Part shown: piece after piece, positions 41,331 through 53,066 of the stretch | Numbering within the stretch: position 1 is the stretch's first letter | Layout of the letters: each line of letters opens with the position of its first letter | Assembly (NCBI RefSeq): GCF_041146795.1 | Contig: NC_135188.1 | Span: 3,395,919 to 3,459,918, forward strand | DNA from: Maylandia zebra | Lineage: Eukaryota > Chordata > Actinopteri > Cichliformes > Cichlidae | DNA length: 64,000 bases | Reading direction: 5' to 3' | Notes under the pieces: model-generated | The model's database searches: none | What the model was told of the DNA's origin: nothing | The model's input: only the letters and a program-made list of their open reading frames with translations | Program-made: the position numbers and the translations under genes

Positions 41331-42182
41331 GAAGATGGAAATGGCCTCCCATCTCATTGTACATAGCAACTTGCATTTGAAGTATGCGTGAAGTAAAATA
41401 ATTTATTTGAAAATAATAAAGCATACCTCAAACATGCATTGTGAAAAATGTCAAAACCTTTTTGTTGTTTTTATTTATAGCCTGTACCACATTTAATGGC
41501 AAATGTTGATCCAAACTGCATTAGAAACAGGCTTATTTACAATATAACAAAACAGTTTCAAAATACACAAAAACTAGTTGTATTAACTAATTATTGCTAA
41601 AAATAAAAGTAATTTGGTGGTCATTAAAATGTGTTCAGTGTTTGCAAATTGAGGATGATTAATTTCATAAATCGAAAAACTACCAAAAACTCCATATGGG
41701 AAGACAAAGCAGCACCACCATATATGCCTAATTTTTCATACAAGAAAATTTGATTTTATCATCGTTTTGGATTGGAGGCAAAGCTGGTGTGGCCATGAGA
41801 ATCAAACTAGCAGTGATGGGCAAAGAGAGACTTTGTGAAACAACGAAACATTTAAAGCTAAAGTTGTATCCAGGTTTCCCAAATATCTGAAATCAATTTC
41901 CACAGTGACACCTACTGGCCAGTTTTGCTGTGTGAAGCAATGACACACACAAGCTAAGTCAAAGTCAAAGTAAACTTTATTGTCATCTCTGCTGTATCCA
42001 GTGCAGCATACAGAGAGACGAGATGACGAGCCTCCGGTTACATCAGTGCAAAACAAGCTAGATATAAAAAAAAAGAGAAGAAAATAATAAATATACGCTT
42101 AAGAGTTACAATTAGAATTTTCAGTTTACACAGGTGTGGTTTTTAAGCGTTGCATAATTCTAAAGAGGGCTAACCCCCCACC

Positions 42183-42213
<31 letters not shown>

Positions 42214-43610
42214 CAAAAAAAAACCAGGCTTTAAATAATAACGATTGACAGATGTTTTGGAGAAGCACCAAACAATGAGACTGTTAAAGAAAACGAACTG
42301 TGACTGTAATGAAAATGTGCATCAGAAATACTATTTTCTCCCGCTATTAGAGGCTGTTTCAGTCGCTTAGTAATTCAGTTGCACAAACACTGCTATATGT
42401 TTTGTGATAGAAAAAAAAACAGTATTTCAGCTGTTAACTCCCGAACTTTGCAATCCTCAAAGAAATGGTTAACTGAAGCTTTCTGGTAGTTTCGTTAGGT
42501 TTGTTCCTCACACTGTTAAATAAAACTAGAAGCTGCCCTGTTGTTTTATTTTTTTGGTTTTATTGGTTTGGTCACAGTTTCTTCAAAGATAAATATTTAA
42601 ATAGACAAGACTTGCTTTCCTTCTAAATAACTAAAAGATCCGTTTCATTATGTTATGGTATGCTTATTCTGACCAATTACAACAGTCCATTTCACACTGG
42701 TCAATTCCTTTTTAAATCTGAATGGTGCAGAAGTGGCTCATCGGAGGATAAAGAAGCCTCCCCTCACTTTATTTGTCATTTCTGTTGCCGCGGATGCTGT
42801 ACCAGACTCAGTCTGAGTTTCAGGTTTTGATTTCACCTACCTTTGTTTGTGAGATATTTACAACACATGTGTCAGTGACAATTAAAAAAGGAGGTGTATG
42901 TGAAGGTTAATGTGTCTTTTCTTGTATTGTCTTTAGGCTTTCACACTTTTTTCCAACAGTTTCTGGCTCAAGATGAAGTCGCTTAATGCAGCAAAATATT
43001 TTATATTTTCTGTTGAAAGTCGAGAAAAAGAGAATAGATGGGATAAAGAGCTGAAAATGATTTCCTGCTTTATTTTGCTCTTTGAAAGCACAGCAGGTTT
43101 CTATTACAGTAACTTAATGAATGTGCCGCTCTCGCTCTCTCCGCTGATCTGAGTTCGTTCCGCTCACCCAGCAGTTCGCCTCTTTTTCTCATTTGTACTA
43201 ATTTGTGTAATTAAGTGGGCGGAAAGTCCACACTAGTTTTCACAACACGGCAAAAATGATAACGACACAGTTATTTACCCTTATGCATGCGCGTGTGCAA
43301 ACAGTTGAGATGGTATTAAAACGTGAATTCAGTCATTCATGTCAAGGTAAGTCATCTGCTGAAAGCCTGGCTAAACGCACCAAAATCTGCGTTTAGCACC
43401 ACGTCGCCACACGGTCACGTGATGCGGGTGTTTGACTCACACTTGGAAGTAGTGTTTAGAAACATCGGCGCTTAAGTAGCTCGACACACTGCAGAAACGT
43501 CAGCATCGAGTGTCTCATCCCAACGTACTACTGCAAAAAATAAATAAATACATAATAAAATAACCGCAGAAGTCGTTTCAACCAACAGACGTTTGGCATT
43601 TCATCAAGCA
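41331..43610. other. Intergenic, with a LINE tail and homopolymer runs
   Basis: No gene was recognised. A short minus-strand LINE 3' piece is likely at 41957-42060 (AAGTAAACTTTATTGTCATC). A C-run/A-run junction lies at 42175-42210. Sequence from about 43.3 kb to 43614 should contain the promoter and first exon of receptor copy 3 (donor GTACGT after 43614). Confidence 0.5.
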
Positions 43611-43727
43611 AGAGGTACGTTATTTATTTATTGTCTTTACAATACTCTTTTGTATTTATAAAGAGAAATCCATTGCAACGTGTCATTAAAGTCATACCCT
43701 TGTCTCCTAGATTCCTGTGTGACAGAA

Positions 43728-44705
43728 ATGGCAAATCCAGCCAATTTAACCTATGGTAACTTCAGCTATGACTATTACTACGAGGATGAAATCTGTGATA
43801 AGAGTGGAGTGGTGATATTTGGATCCTTTGCCATTCCGATTTTCTCTGTTGTGATCACACTGAGCCTGGTCGGAAACATTCTTGTCCTCATAATCCTGGC
43901 TTTGTATGAAAAACTTAAATCTCTGACCAACATTTTCATCCTCAACTTGGCCATCTCTGACCTCGTCTTCACCATCGGTCTTCCTTTCTGGGCCATTTAC
44001 CACGTCCAGGGATGGGTGTTTTCTGAAATTCTCTGCAAAGTTGTGACTTTTATCTTCTTCACTGGGTTTTACAGCAGCATTCTCTTCCTGACCATCATGA
44101 CCATCTACAGATACCTGGCTGTGGTCCATCCTCTGTCTGACCTCAGCACACCGAAACACTCCATCGGGGTGTTTCTGTCTGTCCTGATTTGGATAATCAG
44201 CACTGGAGCAGCCATGCCCTCCCTCCTCTTCAGCTCAATCACCAAGGTCCACCACAAAGATAAAGAGTCACAGGGCTGTGAATATATTGATCCACTGTGG
44301 GAAACCATTGGTGTCATCCAACAGAATGGTTTCTTCCTAGTTGCTTTTGCAGTCATGACTTTTTGCTTCATAATAATTGTGAGAATCACAAGAACAAGAT
44401 CTCACACAAGCAACAAAGCAGTCAAATTAGTCTTCTGCAGAGCTGCTCTATTCTTCAGTGCCTGGGTGCCGTACAATGTTGTAATCTTTTTGAGGGTCTT
44501 GCCTGCTCATGTGGTCCCGTCATTAGTTGAATGTGAAGCAAGCACCCAGCTTGACTATGCATTCTATGCTTGCAGGCTCATTGCTTTCTCCCACTGTTGC
44601 CTGAATCCCATCTGTTATGCATTTGTTGATGTGAAGTTTAGGAGTTATTTAAAGTTATTGCAGGTTAGAATGGAAAACCTCATATCACGTAGAACAATGT
44701 ACTAG
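43728..44705 (+). CDS. XCR1-like chemokine receptor, copy 3
   Basis: A 325-residue seven-helix receptor in one coding exon. The ATG at 43728 was chosen because the acceptor (TGTCTCCTAG) ends at 43710; a non-coding first exon seems to end at 43614. The N-terminus is acidic and Tyr-rich, and the extracellular cysteines match copy 1. From TM1 to ECL2 it is almost identical to copy 1 at the DNA level, but TM5-TM6 differ strongly. It lacks one Phe in TM1, one residue before ICL3, and 14 residues after TM7, removing the basic helix-8 segment. TM6 has an Arg in KLVFCRAALFFSAW. YRY replaces DRY. The frame is open, so the gene is probably expressed, possibly with altered signalling; early decay is the alternative. 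Confidence 0.87.
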   Translation: MANPANLTYGNFSYDYYYEDEICDKSGVVIFGSFAIPIFSVVITLSLVGNILVLIILALYEKLKSLTNIFILNLAISDLVFTIGLPFWAIYHVQGWVFSEILCKVVTFIFFTGFYSSILFLTIMTIYRYLAVVHPLSDLSTPKHSIGVFLSVLIWIISTGAAMPSLLFSSITKVHHKDKESQGCEYIDPLWETIGVIQQNGFFLVAFAVMTFCFIIIVRITRTRSHTSNKAVKLVFCRAALFFSAWVPYNVVIFLRVLPAHVVPSLVECEASTQLDYAFYACRLIAFSHCCLNPICYAFVDVKFRSYLKLLQVRMENLISRRTMY

Positions 44706-45218
44706 CTACTCAGTTGATTTTCTTGCATATGTTATTTGCCCTGTTAATTGTTTTTCTCTCCCAGTGTGCCTTTAGTAAAATTGCATATCTCATATCGAAT
44801 TTATCTAATTACAAAAAAAAATAGGAACTGCTCCATGTGTCATATGTTGCACCCGGCAATCAATTTCAAGGCTTTTATCGTGTGTGTGTGTGCGTGTGTC
44901 ACACAGTGTGAAGTAATTATTTGACCCTGTGTTGTTTTTATGATGTGGGGTTTATTAGTAAACTTAGTTATTGCATTTTGTATCCTTGTGTTTTGTTTCT
45001 TAGTGAAATTTCCGACTCATATCTCCCCAGTTAAGACAATGAGGTGCAGTTGCCCAGAAACTTTTTATATGACCGATGGTCATGTAGAAACATCTTTTCT
45101 GTAAAAAACAAAAAACAAAAACCGTTTGAATAGACATTATATAAAGTGAAAAACAATAATCTGCTGGAATACAATGAAAAGCACACAACAATTGGACAGA
45201 AAGGGACATGAATCGCTG
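44706..45218. other. 3' UTR / intergenic
   Basis: The 3' flank of receptor copy 3, including a TG run at 44881-44898. No gene recognised. Confidence 0.45.
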
Positions 45219-45710
45219 TGTGACAGGCAGGAGATTGGACCCAAATGCTGGACTCATGGACATGAAGGAGTGAACTAAAGAAGGCAGCTTTATTGAGGCT
45301 GCAAAAACTCAAGGGATGTAGTAGCAGCTTTGAAACTGAATCTCAGGCCATGACGGGACTAAAATACACAGTGGGGTGATCAAACAGGACACAGAAAGGA
45401 AACACAGCTGGGACTAATTACACAGGATGAGACAAGGGAAGCAACACAGAATACAGACACGTACCTTCAAAGTAAAACAGGAAGCACACCAACAGAACTT
45501 ACAGACTCAGAGACCCGATACTGACACAGTACACAGGGAACACAAGGACAGGGATAACTTCAGTGCAGGCACAGAGACACAGACACTAAACAGAGGGAGC
45601 ACAGAAACCAGAACCTAAGTAATAGCAATTCCGAATAAGAATTTATCCATAACATAAGACACTCTTAATCCAAACAAAAACACTGATTCAACAGACTCAG
45701 GACCATGACA
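45219..45710 (-). mobile_element. Solo LTR related to the one at 32.9 kb
   Basis: It starts TGTGACAGGCAGGAG, shares the block ACCCAAATGC...ACTCATGG and a following TTTATTG with the 32.9-kb solo LTR, and ends GGACCATGACA. There is no internal region. A clear target duplication was not found, so one edge may be eroded; the length is about 490 bp. Orientation as for the other copy. Confidence 0.65.
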
Positions 45711-48040
45711 CAAAGTTAGGTTGAGTCAACATTAGCTTTTCATTTGGTATTGTTATAATTTGTGATCTCATACTAATTTACCATGAAACAGTTTACGTTA
45801 TTTCATGTTTAACCAATATAATTCTTTATTTTAATCATATATTTGTTTTTATCATATATATATACATAATATATTCTGTTATTATATCTGCTAAACCACT
45901 ATCCACAAATATCTGTATTTTCTCAGTATTACAAAATTGTAAGACCATGGCCAAAATATCCTTTAGCTTGATGAGCTGAATCTCAGAGTCTAGGAAAAGT
46001 CAATATAATAGCACTGAAGTGGAAGTGATCTCAGCACTTTGTGGAGTCAAGTACGCATCCCTTTCTCAGGTCCAGGAAGTCTGTGGTATACAGTTAAACC
46101 TTTGAAAGGTGATGCATCTCAAGATTTGCAGACTTCCTGTTCGAAAGAGTGTGGGAAAAAAAAGAGTCTTAAAAAGACTGTTGTTGTTGTAGCACTGCAG
46201 TTATTTTACTGTATTTTCATCCACAGAAAAAATAAATACATTTGCCACATCATCACACAGAACATTTTTTGATATCCGAAAAATACTTTTCATTTTCACC
46301 ATAGAGAGGTAAAGCATTCAGCACATTTACTTCTTGTCCCTGAAAATAAACTGGCATCCAACCTATTGGTGACACATGGAAGAAATAAAGTGATTCTACA
46401 TATTTTTGTGTGAGACAGACAATACGTGTGTCGGTTCAGACTCTAGAAATGTAGGAACACGTGAATGTAACCATCAAATGTTTACATATACCTTAGTTTG
46501 TTCTTTTGTTTGTTTTTACAGACATAATTTTATTACAAGTGTACATCGCTGAGGCAGCTCATCAAAAAGTCAAAAGGTAAATTAAAATGAGTGTGATGAA
46601 GCCGGGGGTTAGAGTTAGTCCTGAAATCCTGTGTAGGTCAGTCAATTATATCTATGACTTTAGAATAATAAATAAAATTACACAGATTTCCCTCAAATGA
46701 TATCTAACTTTCCAGAAATATTCATTGATAAACACAAAAAACACAGAGTTTAGTAGCGTGTTTAACTAATGCAATAGACTACCAGTCATAAAAACAAGAA
46801 AACACAAATATTTTAGAAATCTGTAGCAAAAAAACTTGTTTAAAACTGAAAACTGTAAATAACAAACTTTTTAAACCCACATCTGAGCCTGATCATTGGA
46901 CTTCTCTTAGAAATCAGAAACGATTCAAAAACTATTTCTTTTCCTGTTTAGACTTAGACACCAATTTAAGGTAAGGCCATAACCTGGTGAGCTGAGGTGT
47001 AATGCGAAGAATGATTAGGTATGTCTCTGAAGCACATGTATATGACTATATCCACTCACTTGATGAAGTTGGAGCTTGTTGGTTTCCCCCGTCACACACA
47101 CACCCACATACATACATGGCATAACATGGCAACTAGCAAGTAGTTAGATATTTATATGTACTGTTTCGTTTTATCAGTAAAAAGGATTTGACAAATACAC
47201 AAAACAGATCTACTGTTACAAAACTAAGAGCTTTTGTTCACTAAAACAGTAAAGGACTTTTAATTTGAAAATGAATATGAAGAAATACAAAGGGGCAGAT
47301 ATAATCATCACCTCAAGACATCTGGTGAGTGGGTCCATAGTGTAATGTTTAGCTCACTTAACTAACAAGTGAACCATCCACGGTTTGAGAATGGAAGGTG
47401 AGACAGATGGTTGTATTGTAACATTACGCCTGTGCTGCCCCAGCAGCTGTTGTAGTTTTGTGGTGATGCTATAACCTAATAATAAAGCAAATAATATAAT
47501 TAAACAAATATCAAGATTCCATCCATCCATCCTGGAGCCCTGAATTGGGTTCATTTTTCTTATGAGAGAAAATGAGTAAACCCAAAGTATACATTTTCAA
47601 AATGTATTAATATAAAGGTTCAAGTTAATAACAGCACTGTGTCTCCTCCTTTGTTCAGCATGCCAAAAGGAAAAAGAGCACCGTACCCAAGCAGTAAACA
47701 CTTTTATTATGAGACACAGAAACAGAATAGTAATATGAATGGTTAAAAGTCATGGTTCAGACTTGGCTTCTCCCCTTATTTGGAGCTGGGTCCGGCCCTT
47801 GGGTCATCTTAAATCTCCTGGAGCGGACATCTCCCCGTAATCAGAACAAAAACGACTCCTCCCTACTTTTGCAGTTTCTATGGAGATGTTTTCCTCTTGG
47901 CTGGCCTTTACCAAACACCTTAAATATCCTGTACCTTGCTGTGCCATCTACAGCGCAGCGCAGGAAGCATCCCCCAAACATTCCTAAGGCGGGGGCTTGT
48001 GTTGTATGGGTGTGGCATTTTGTTTCAAGACTCTATTCTA
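45711..48040. other. Intergenic, no gene recognised
   Basis: No supported gene on either strand. The part at 47650-48030 is GC-richer than its surroundings and may be an unassigned repeat fragment. A T-rich, low-complexity stretch lies near 46500. Confidence 0.4.
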
Positions 48041-49443
48041 CAGGGTGGGCCATTTCTATGGATACAGCGTAATAACATGGGAATGGTTGGTGATATTAAA
48101 GTCCTGTTTGTGGCACATTAGTATATGTGAGGGGGCAAACTCCTCAAGATGGGTGGTGACCATGGTGGCCATTTAGAAGTCGGCCATCTTGGATACAACT
48201 TTTGTTTTTTCAATAGGAAGAGGGCCATGTGACACATCAAACTTATTGGTAATGTCACAAGAAAAATAATGGTGTGCTTGGTTTCAACGTAACTTTATTC
48301 TTTCATGAGTTATTTACAAGTTTCTGACCACTTATAAAATGTGTTCAATGTGCTGCCCATTGTGTTGGATTGTCAATGCAACCCTCTTCTTCCACTCTTC
48401 ACACACTAATAGCAACCCCACAGGAGAAATGCCAGCACAGGCATCCAGTATCCGTAGTTTCAGGTGCTGCACATCTCATATCTTCAGACCATAGACAATT
48501 GCCTTCAGATGACCCCAAAGATAAAAGTCTAAGGGGGTCAGATCGGGAGACCTTGGGGGCCATTCAACTGGCCCACGATGACCAATCCACTTTCCAGGAA
48601 ACTGTTCATCTAGGAATGCTCGGACCTGGCACCCATAATGTGGTGGTGCACCATCCTGCTGGAAAATCTCAGGGAACGTGCCAGCTTCAGTGCATAAAGA
48701 GGGAAACACATCATCATGTAGCAATTTCAAATATCCAGTGGCCTTGAGGTTTCCATTGATGAAGAATGGACCCACTGTCGTTGTACCCCATATACCACAC
48801 CAAACCATCACTTTTGTTGGTCCAACAGTCTTGGAGGGATCCATCCAATGTGGGTTAGTGTCAGACCAATAGCAGTGGTTTTGTTTGTTAACTTCACCAT
48901 TCACATAAAAGTTTGCCTCATCACTGAACAAAATCTTCTGCGTGAACTGAGGGTCCTGTTCCAATTTTTGTTTTGCCCATTCTGCAAATTCTGTGCGCCG
49001 ATTTGGGTCATCCTCGTTGAGATGCTGCAGTAGCTGGAGTTTGTAAGAGTGCCATTTGTGAGTAGCTAATATCCGCCGAAGGGATGTTCGACTAGTGCCA
49101 CTCTCCAGTGACATGCGGCGAGTGCTACGCTGTGGGCTCTTGCTGAATGAAGCTAGGACAGCCACTGATGTTTCTTCATTAGTGACAGTTTTCTTGCGTC
49201 CACATTTTGGCAAATCCAACACTGAACCAGTTTCACGAAACTTAGCAAGCAGTTTGCTGACTGTAGCATGGGAGATGGGTGGTCTCGTAGGGTGTCTTGC
49301 ATTGAAATCTGCTGCAATGACCCGGTTACTGCGTTCACCAGATATCAACACAATTTCGATCTGCTTCTCACGTGTTAACCTCTTTGACATGTCAATGGCT
49401 GTGAACAAAGAGAAACTTGTAAGTAACTCATGAAAGAATAAAG
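48041..49443 (-). mobile_element. Mariner-family transposon, one end truncated
   Basis: The left end has TA followed by CAGGGTGGGCCATTTC at 48041 and the complete long inverted repeat (to about 48326), closely matching the element at 2577-3898. The right end follows the family only to AACTCATGAAAGAATAAAGT (about 49443), then changes to unrelated AT-rich DNA, so about 265 bp of the second inverted repeat is missing. The transposase gene between is full length apart from one stop. With one end lost this copy cannot be mobilised normally. Confidence 0.85.
48476..49390 (-). pseudogene. Mariner-type (DD41D) transposase with a premature stop
   Basis: Starting from MSKRLTRE at 49390 (the open frame extends upstream to 49453 but the element's own start fits here) this reads 304 codons: an N-terminal helix-turn-helix, then the catalytic core. 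I see FSDEANFYVNGEVN (first Asp), VMVWCGIWG, FQQDGAPPH (second Asp) and RSPDLTPLDFYLWG (third Asp). Counting residues between the second and third Asp gives 41, the DD41D spacing. The frame stops in LKI where copy 1 has Arg: CGA has become TGA, a CpG-type mutation. It cuts off about 50 C-terminal residues that remain readable beyond it. Confidence 0.85.
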
Positions 49444-50940
49444 TATAATACATATTTGTGTAATAAAAGATAGAATATTAATGTGTGATTAAAAAAGATG
49501 TGGCAATTATGAATATAAAATAATGAGGTATATAAGCATCAAAGATTAAAAAAAAAATTAGATAAAAATATAGAAACAGATAACTATTCATCCTTAAATT
49601 AGTATCATCAATTAACCTAATCCCACGCATGTCTCAGACTCTGGGAAGAAGCCACAGTTGAAGCTTATAAAGTTGGGGAAACCTGCAGTCTGCTGAGAGT
49701 GAATAAGTCTCTTGAATGAGTGACAAAACATTTCTCCCACTAAAAACACTAATGTTTTCTCTGCAACACAAAAAAATAACCTCTTTTGATGAAAAAAATA
49801 TTCACTTTTATTGTTAAAATGACACGCACAACACCTGCAATGTTGTTGTTGCTGCAGAGCTCATTTGTCGTGCTCAAAGGTGATACCTGGTGGAAGTTGA
49901 GCAGAAACAAGACATTTTAAAATAAAATGGTAACCCTTGAGGCTAGCTTACATGATTTTTTTTAAGTGATTATTTTGCAAGAAGCATGTCTTGCATGTAA
50001 AGTATAATTAATTATTAATAATGCCAAAGTGAAAGAACATGTTAAACATACAGAAATGTAAAAAAGGATAATATAGAAAACATGAAAGCTTTGTTGCACT
50101 CAAGGGACACATGAAGTTTGAATATACTGTTGGAGCTCTGACAGGAGATTTGTTACAACTTGTTATATATTAAATATTAGATAGTAAGTCAAAATAATAG
50201 GAAATTTTGTGTGCGTGGCTGTCTCTAAAATAACTGTTTTAATGGGAAAATTACCAACATCTTGTTATGCTATCACAAAGAGGGACAAACTCTGAAGGGC
50301 CTACAGAACTGGGATGGTGATCATGAAGGACAATGAGAACCTTCTCACAGAACTTTGGTCTAAAAGGAATTTTTGCCTGATTCGAGTAAGACTGACTCAT
50401 CATTTACAATTCAAGCAGTGGTTGCACTAAAGTCTAACAGTACAGTCAAAGTTCATTTCAAATATTCACAGTAGCCTTAAAGGTTATAGTCGAGACCCTG
50501 GAATGCTTTAATATAGTTTTAAAAATATGAACAGCAGATCAGTATCGGTTTCATGTTTATTTAGTCCTAACTTAGCTTTCATTTCCCCACATACTGAATA
50601 ATGAGATGCTGTGATGGGTTTTATTGTTGTTGTTTTGAATGTGTATATGTATGAATCCGGGTTGATATGATTTGACTGATTTGTGTATGGCTTGGTGAAC
50701 AGAAGACAATTTTCCATTGATGTGGAAACCACAACCACAGACTGATGAACTAATACTTGGGAGAGATTATAAGGAAAACACGAACCCTTAACAACTAAAA
50801 TGAAAAAGAAAAGTATATAATATCAGGATTAAATGTCAACAGTGGGATTTTTGGTTTTCATAATTTTCCGTTGTTAAGATGCTCACAAGATGTGATACAA
50901 AGCTCTCTAAGGTTAAAAATTAGAAAAATGTTTCAGCATC
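49444..50940. other. Intergenic, no gene recognised
   Basis: AT-rich sequence without recognisable coding or repeat structure. Confidence 0.4.
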
Positions 50941-50947
50941 TTCTTCA

Positions 50948-51960
50948 GACTCGTTGAAAGTTTAATTTGAGTAAGTACTCAATAGATGCTTTAAAGAAAC
51001 TGGGTGAAAAGATTCCATAATTATGGGGTTTGGGAGATCACAGTTGAAGGGGCTATCTAAGGGAGTAAAATGTCCTGTCAGGCTACTGATCTTATCTTGA
51101 AAAAAGCTTAAAAAGTCATTGCAAGTTGGAGAAGAGATGATGTTTTTCACTGTATCGAAGAGAACCTTAGGGTTTCTTTTTCCTACTGCAGGTTATTTAG
51201 AGAAATAAGTGGCTCTTGCATCTTTCACTATGTCGTTAAAGGTAGATAATAGTTCTTTCAAGTGGAGCTTATAAACCTCAAGTTTTGTGGCTTTCCACTG
51301 GTGCTCAGTTTTACAGCAAATTAACCTAAAGCTGGGGATAGTTTCTGTGAACCAGGGTGGGGATTTAACAGTGCCACCTTTCCTGATTTCAAGAATTTTT
51401 AGACATTGTGAACTGAAGGAGGCCACATGCTGTTCCATATCATCAGTTTCAGGTAGATTATTATCAAATAATTCCAAATTCTTTCACCACAGATTCAGTA
51501 ATTAGTTGTAAATGCTTCACATGAACAAAGGGCACACAGGAAATAGAAATATATTTTTATTTTCCTTCTTTCTCTTCAGATCACAGATAAAGTAGAGATC
51601 AAATAAAAGACGTTTATGATCGCTTATAAAAATGTCCTCACGACAGACTGGTCTGATATCCAGAGCCGGTGACATAATCAGATGATTCTGTGAATCTGAT
51701 TCTGTCACTAAATTAAATTTAATAATATGGAAATTAAAATCCCCTAGCAGCAGGATTCTTTCCAGCTTGATGGTGGACAATAAAAAGTCCCCAAACTCCA
51801 CAAAGAAAATCCTAGCTAATCCAAGTGGTCTATAGATTAATATCAGATAGAAAAGGTTAGTGCTATTTGTCTTCTTCATCTGAATATCAAATTAGTTAAA
51901 AGAAGGGGTCTTCACTAGATGACATGTTTAAGGAGTTTCTAGCTATAACAGCCAGCCCAT
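50948..51960 (-). mobile_element. LINE endonuclease remnant
   Basis: The minus strand shows, in broken frames, the order of an L2-type LINE ORF2 endonuclease and linker: LILIYRPLGLARIFF, LLLGDFNFHI, ISDHKRLLFDL, then SPPWFTETIPSFR, KLEVYKLHLKELL and KDARATYFSK, and NDFLSFFQDKISSL. The same order occurs in the LINE at 38.1-41.2 kb. The RT part is missing. Dead fragment. Confidence 0.75.
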
Positions 51961-52420
51961 CTCTATGTTCTGAAAGTCACGGTGTGGTTAGACAAACACT
52001 TATAACTCAAGTATTAATAAATGGTGTAAACAGGAAGTGGAGCACTCACTCACAAGTTTCATCCACATGAAACTACAGCATGTGCTGCAAACTGAAACCT
52101 TTATGTCTGTGGTCCATTTGATGACTCACTCAGTTAAACTCTGCCAAGCTACAGAGATGCATTTATCAACTGCCTAGAAAATGATTAAACTTGCTGTAAC
52201 TTCCTGTTTTTAGAGCCGTACTAATGCTCTTCTAGCAGCTACAATGTATATCTTCATTTGGACACATTTAAATAAAAGTAAAGAAATATTCATACTTGGT
52301 GTCAAACCTAATTTTAATGTTATTGATACAAAACAGTGTCTGTAAACATAATCTTGAAATGGACTTTTGAACTGTCAGGTTTCTTAAGAAGTGAGTCGTA
52401 ACTCCTGCTTAGTAAATGAT
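51961..52420. other. Intergenic, no gene recognised
   Basis: Nothing recognisable. It ends with ATGAT (52416-52420), the target duplication of the adjacent LTR element. Confidence 0.5.
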
Positions 52421-53066
52421 TGTCACGGTCTCGCTGGCAGACCGTGGGGATGTGGGGAAAGGAGGACCCAAAATGCAGGACTCTACAGTGCAACAGTGTT
52501 TATTTACAGTGGTGACAATCCAAACAACAATAAATCCCCCCGTGCGATCCCAACTCCCGTTCCGTGTCTTCTCCTTTATCCCGTGCTCCGTGCTCTGTCT
52601 CCGTTCCCTGTGTACTCTCCGTGTGCTGCCTCCTGGTCGCCACAATTCCTCCTGAGGAAACACGTATACCAAAGGCAGCCGTGAGTACAAAACCTAACAG
52701 TAGACTTGCACTAACCTTGCACAATACACTTAAGACTGACGGGAAGTCACTCAACGATCCAGCGTCGAGGAGCTCTCGGCCACACTGTTTTGAAGCTCCT
52801 CTGACGAGGCTTGATCGGCGCCAGGTGTGTGTGGATTCCTGGGTGGGACCGGTCAGCTGGCAGGGCCACACCCACCAGGCCTAAAAGTGCCTGCCACGAC
52901 CGCACCCTCACATACACAAGCACACACCCCTAAACACCTGACAGTACACCAACACGGAAAAACCATAATAACAACAACCACAATGATAATAATAATAATA
53001 ATAATAACTACAATAGTAGTCCACACTGCTCACGGACCCCGAATCCCTGGAACTGGGTCCGTGACA
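52421..53066 (-). repeat. 3' LTR of the non-autonomous element
   Basis: A 646-bp LTR with TGTCACGG/CCGTGACA ends. It matches the 5' LTR almost base for base except for a missing block of about 17 bp (present at 55878-55894) and a shorter AAT microsatellite at 52984-53007. The end of the long ORF reads about 19 codons into this LTR before its stop at 53008. Confidence 0.93.
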
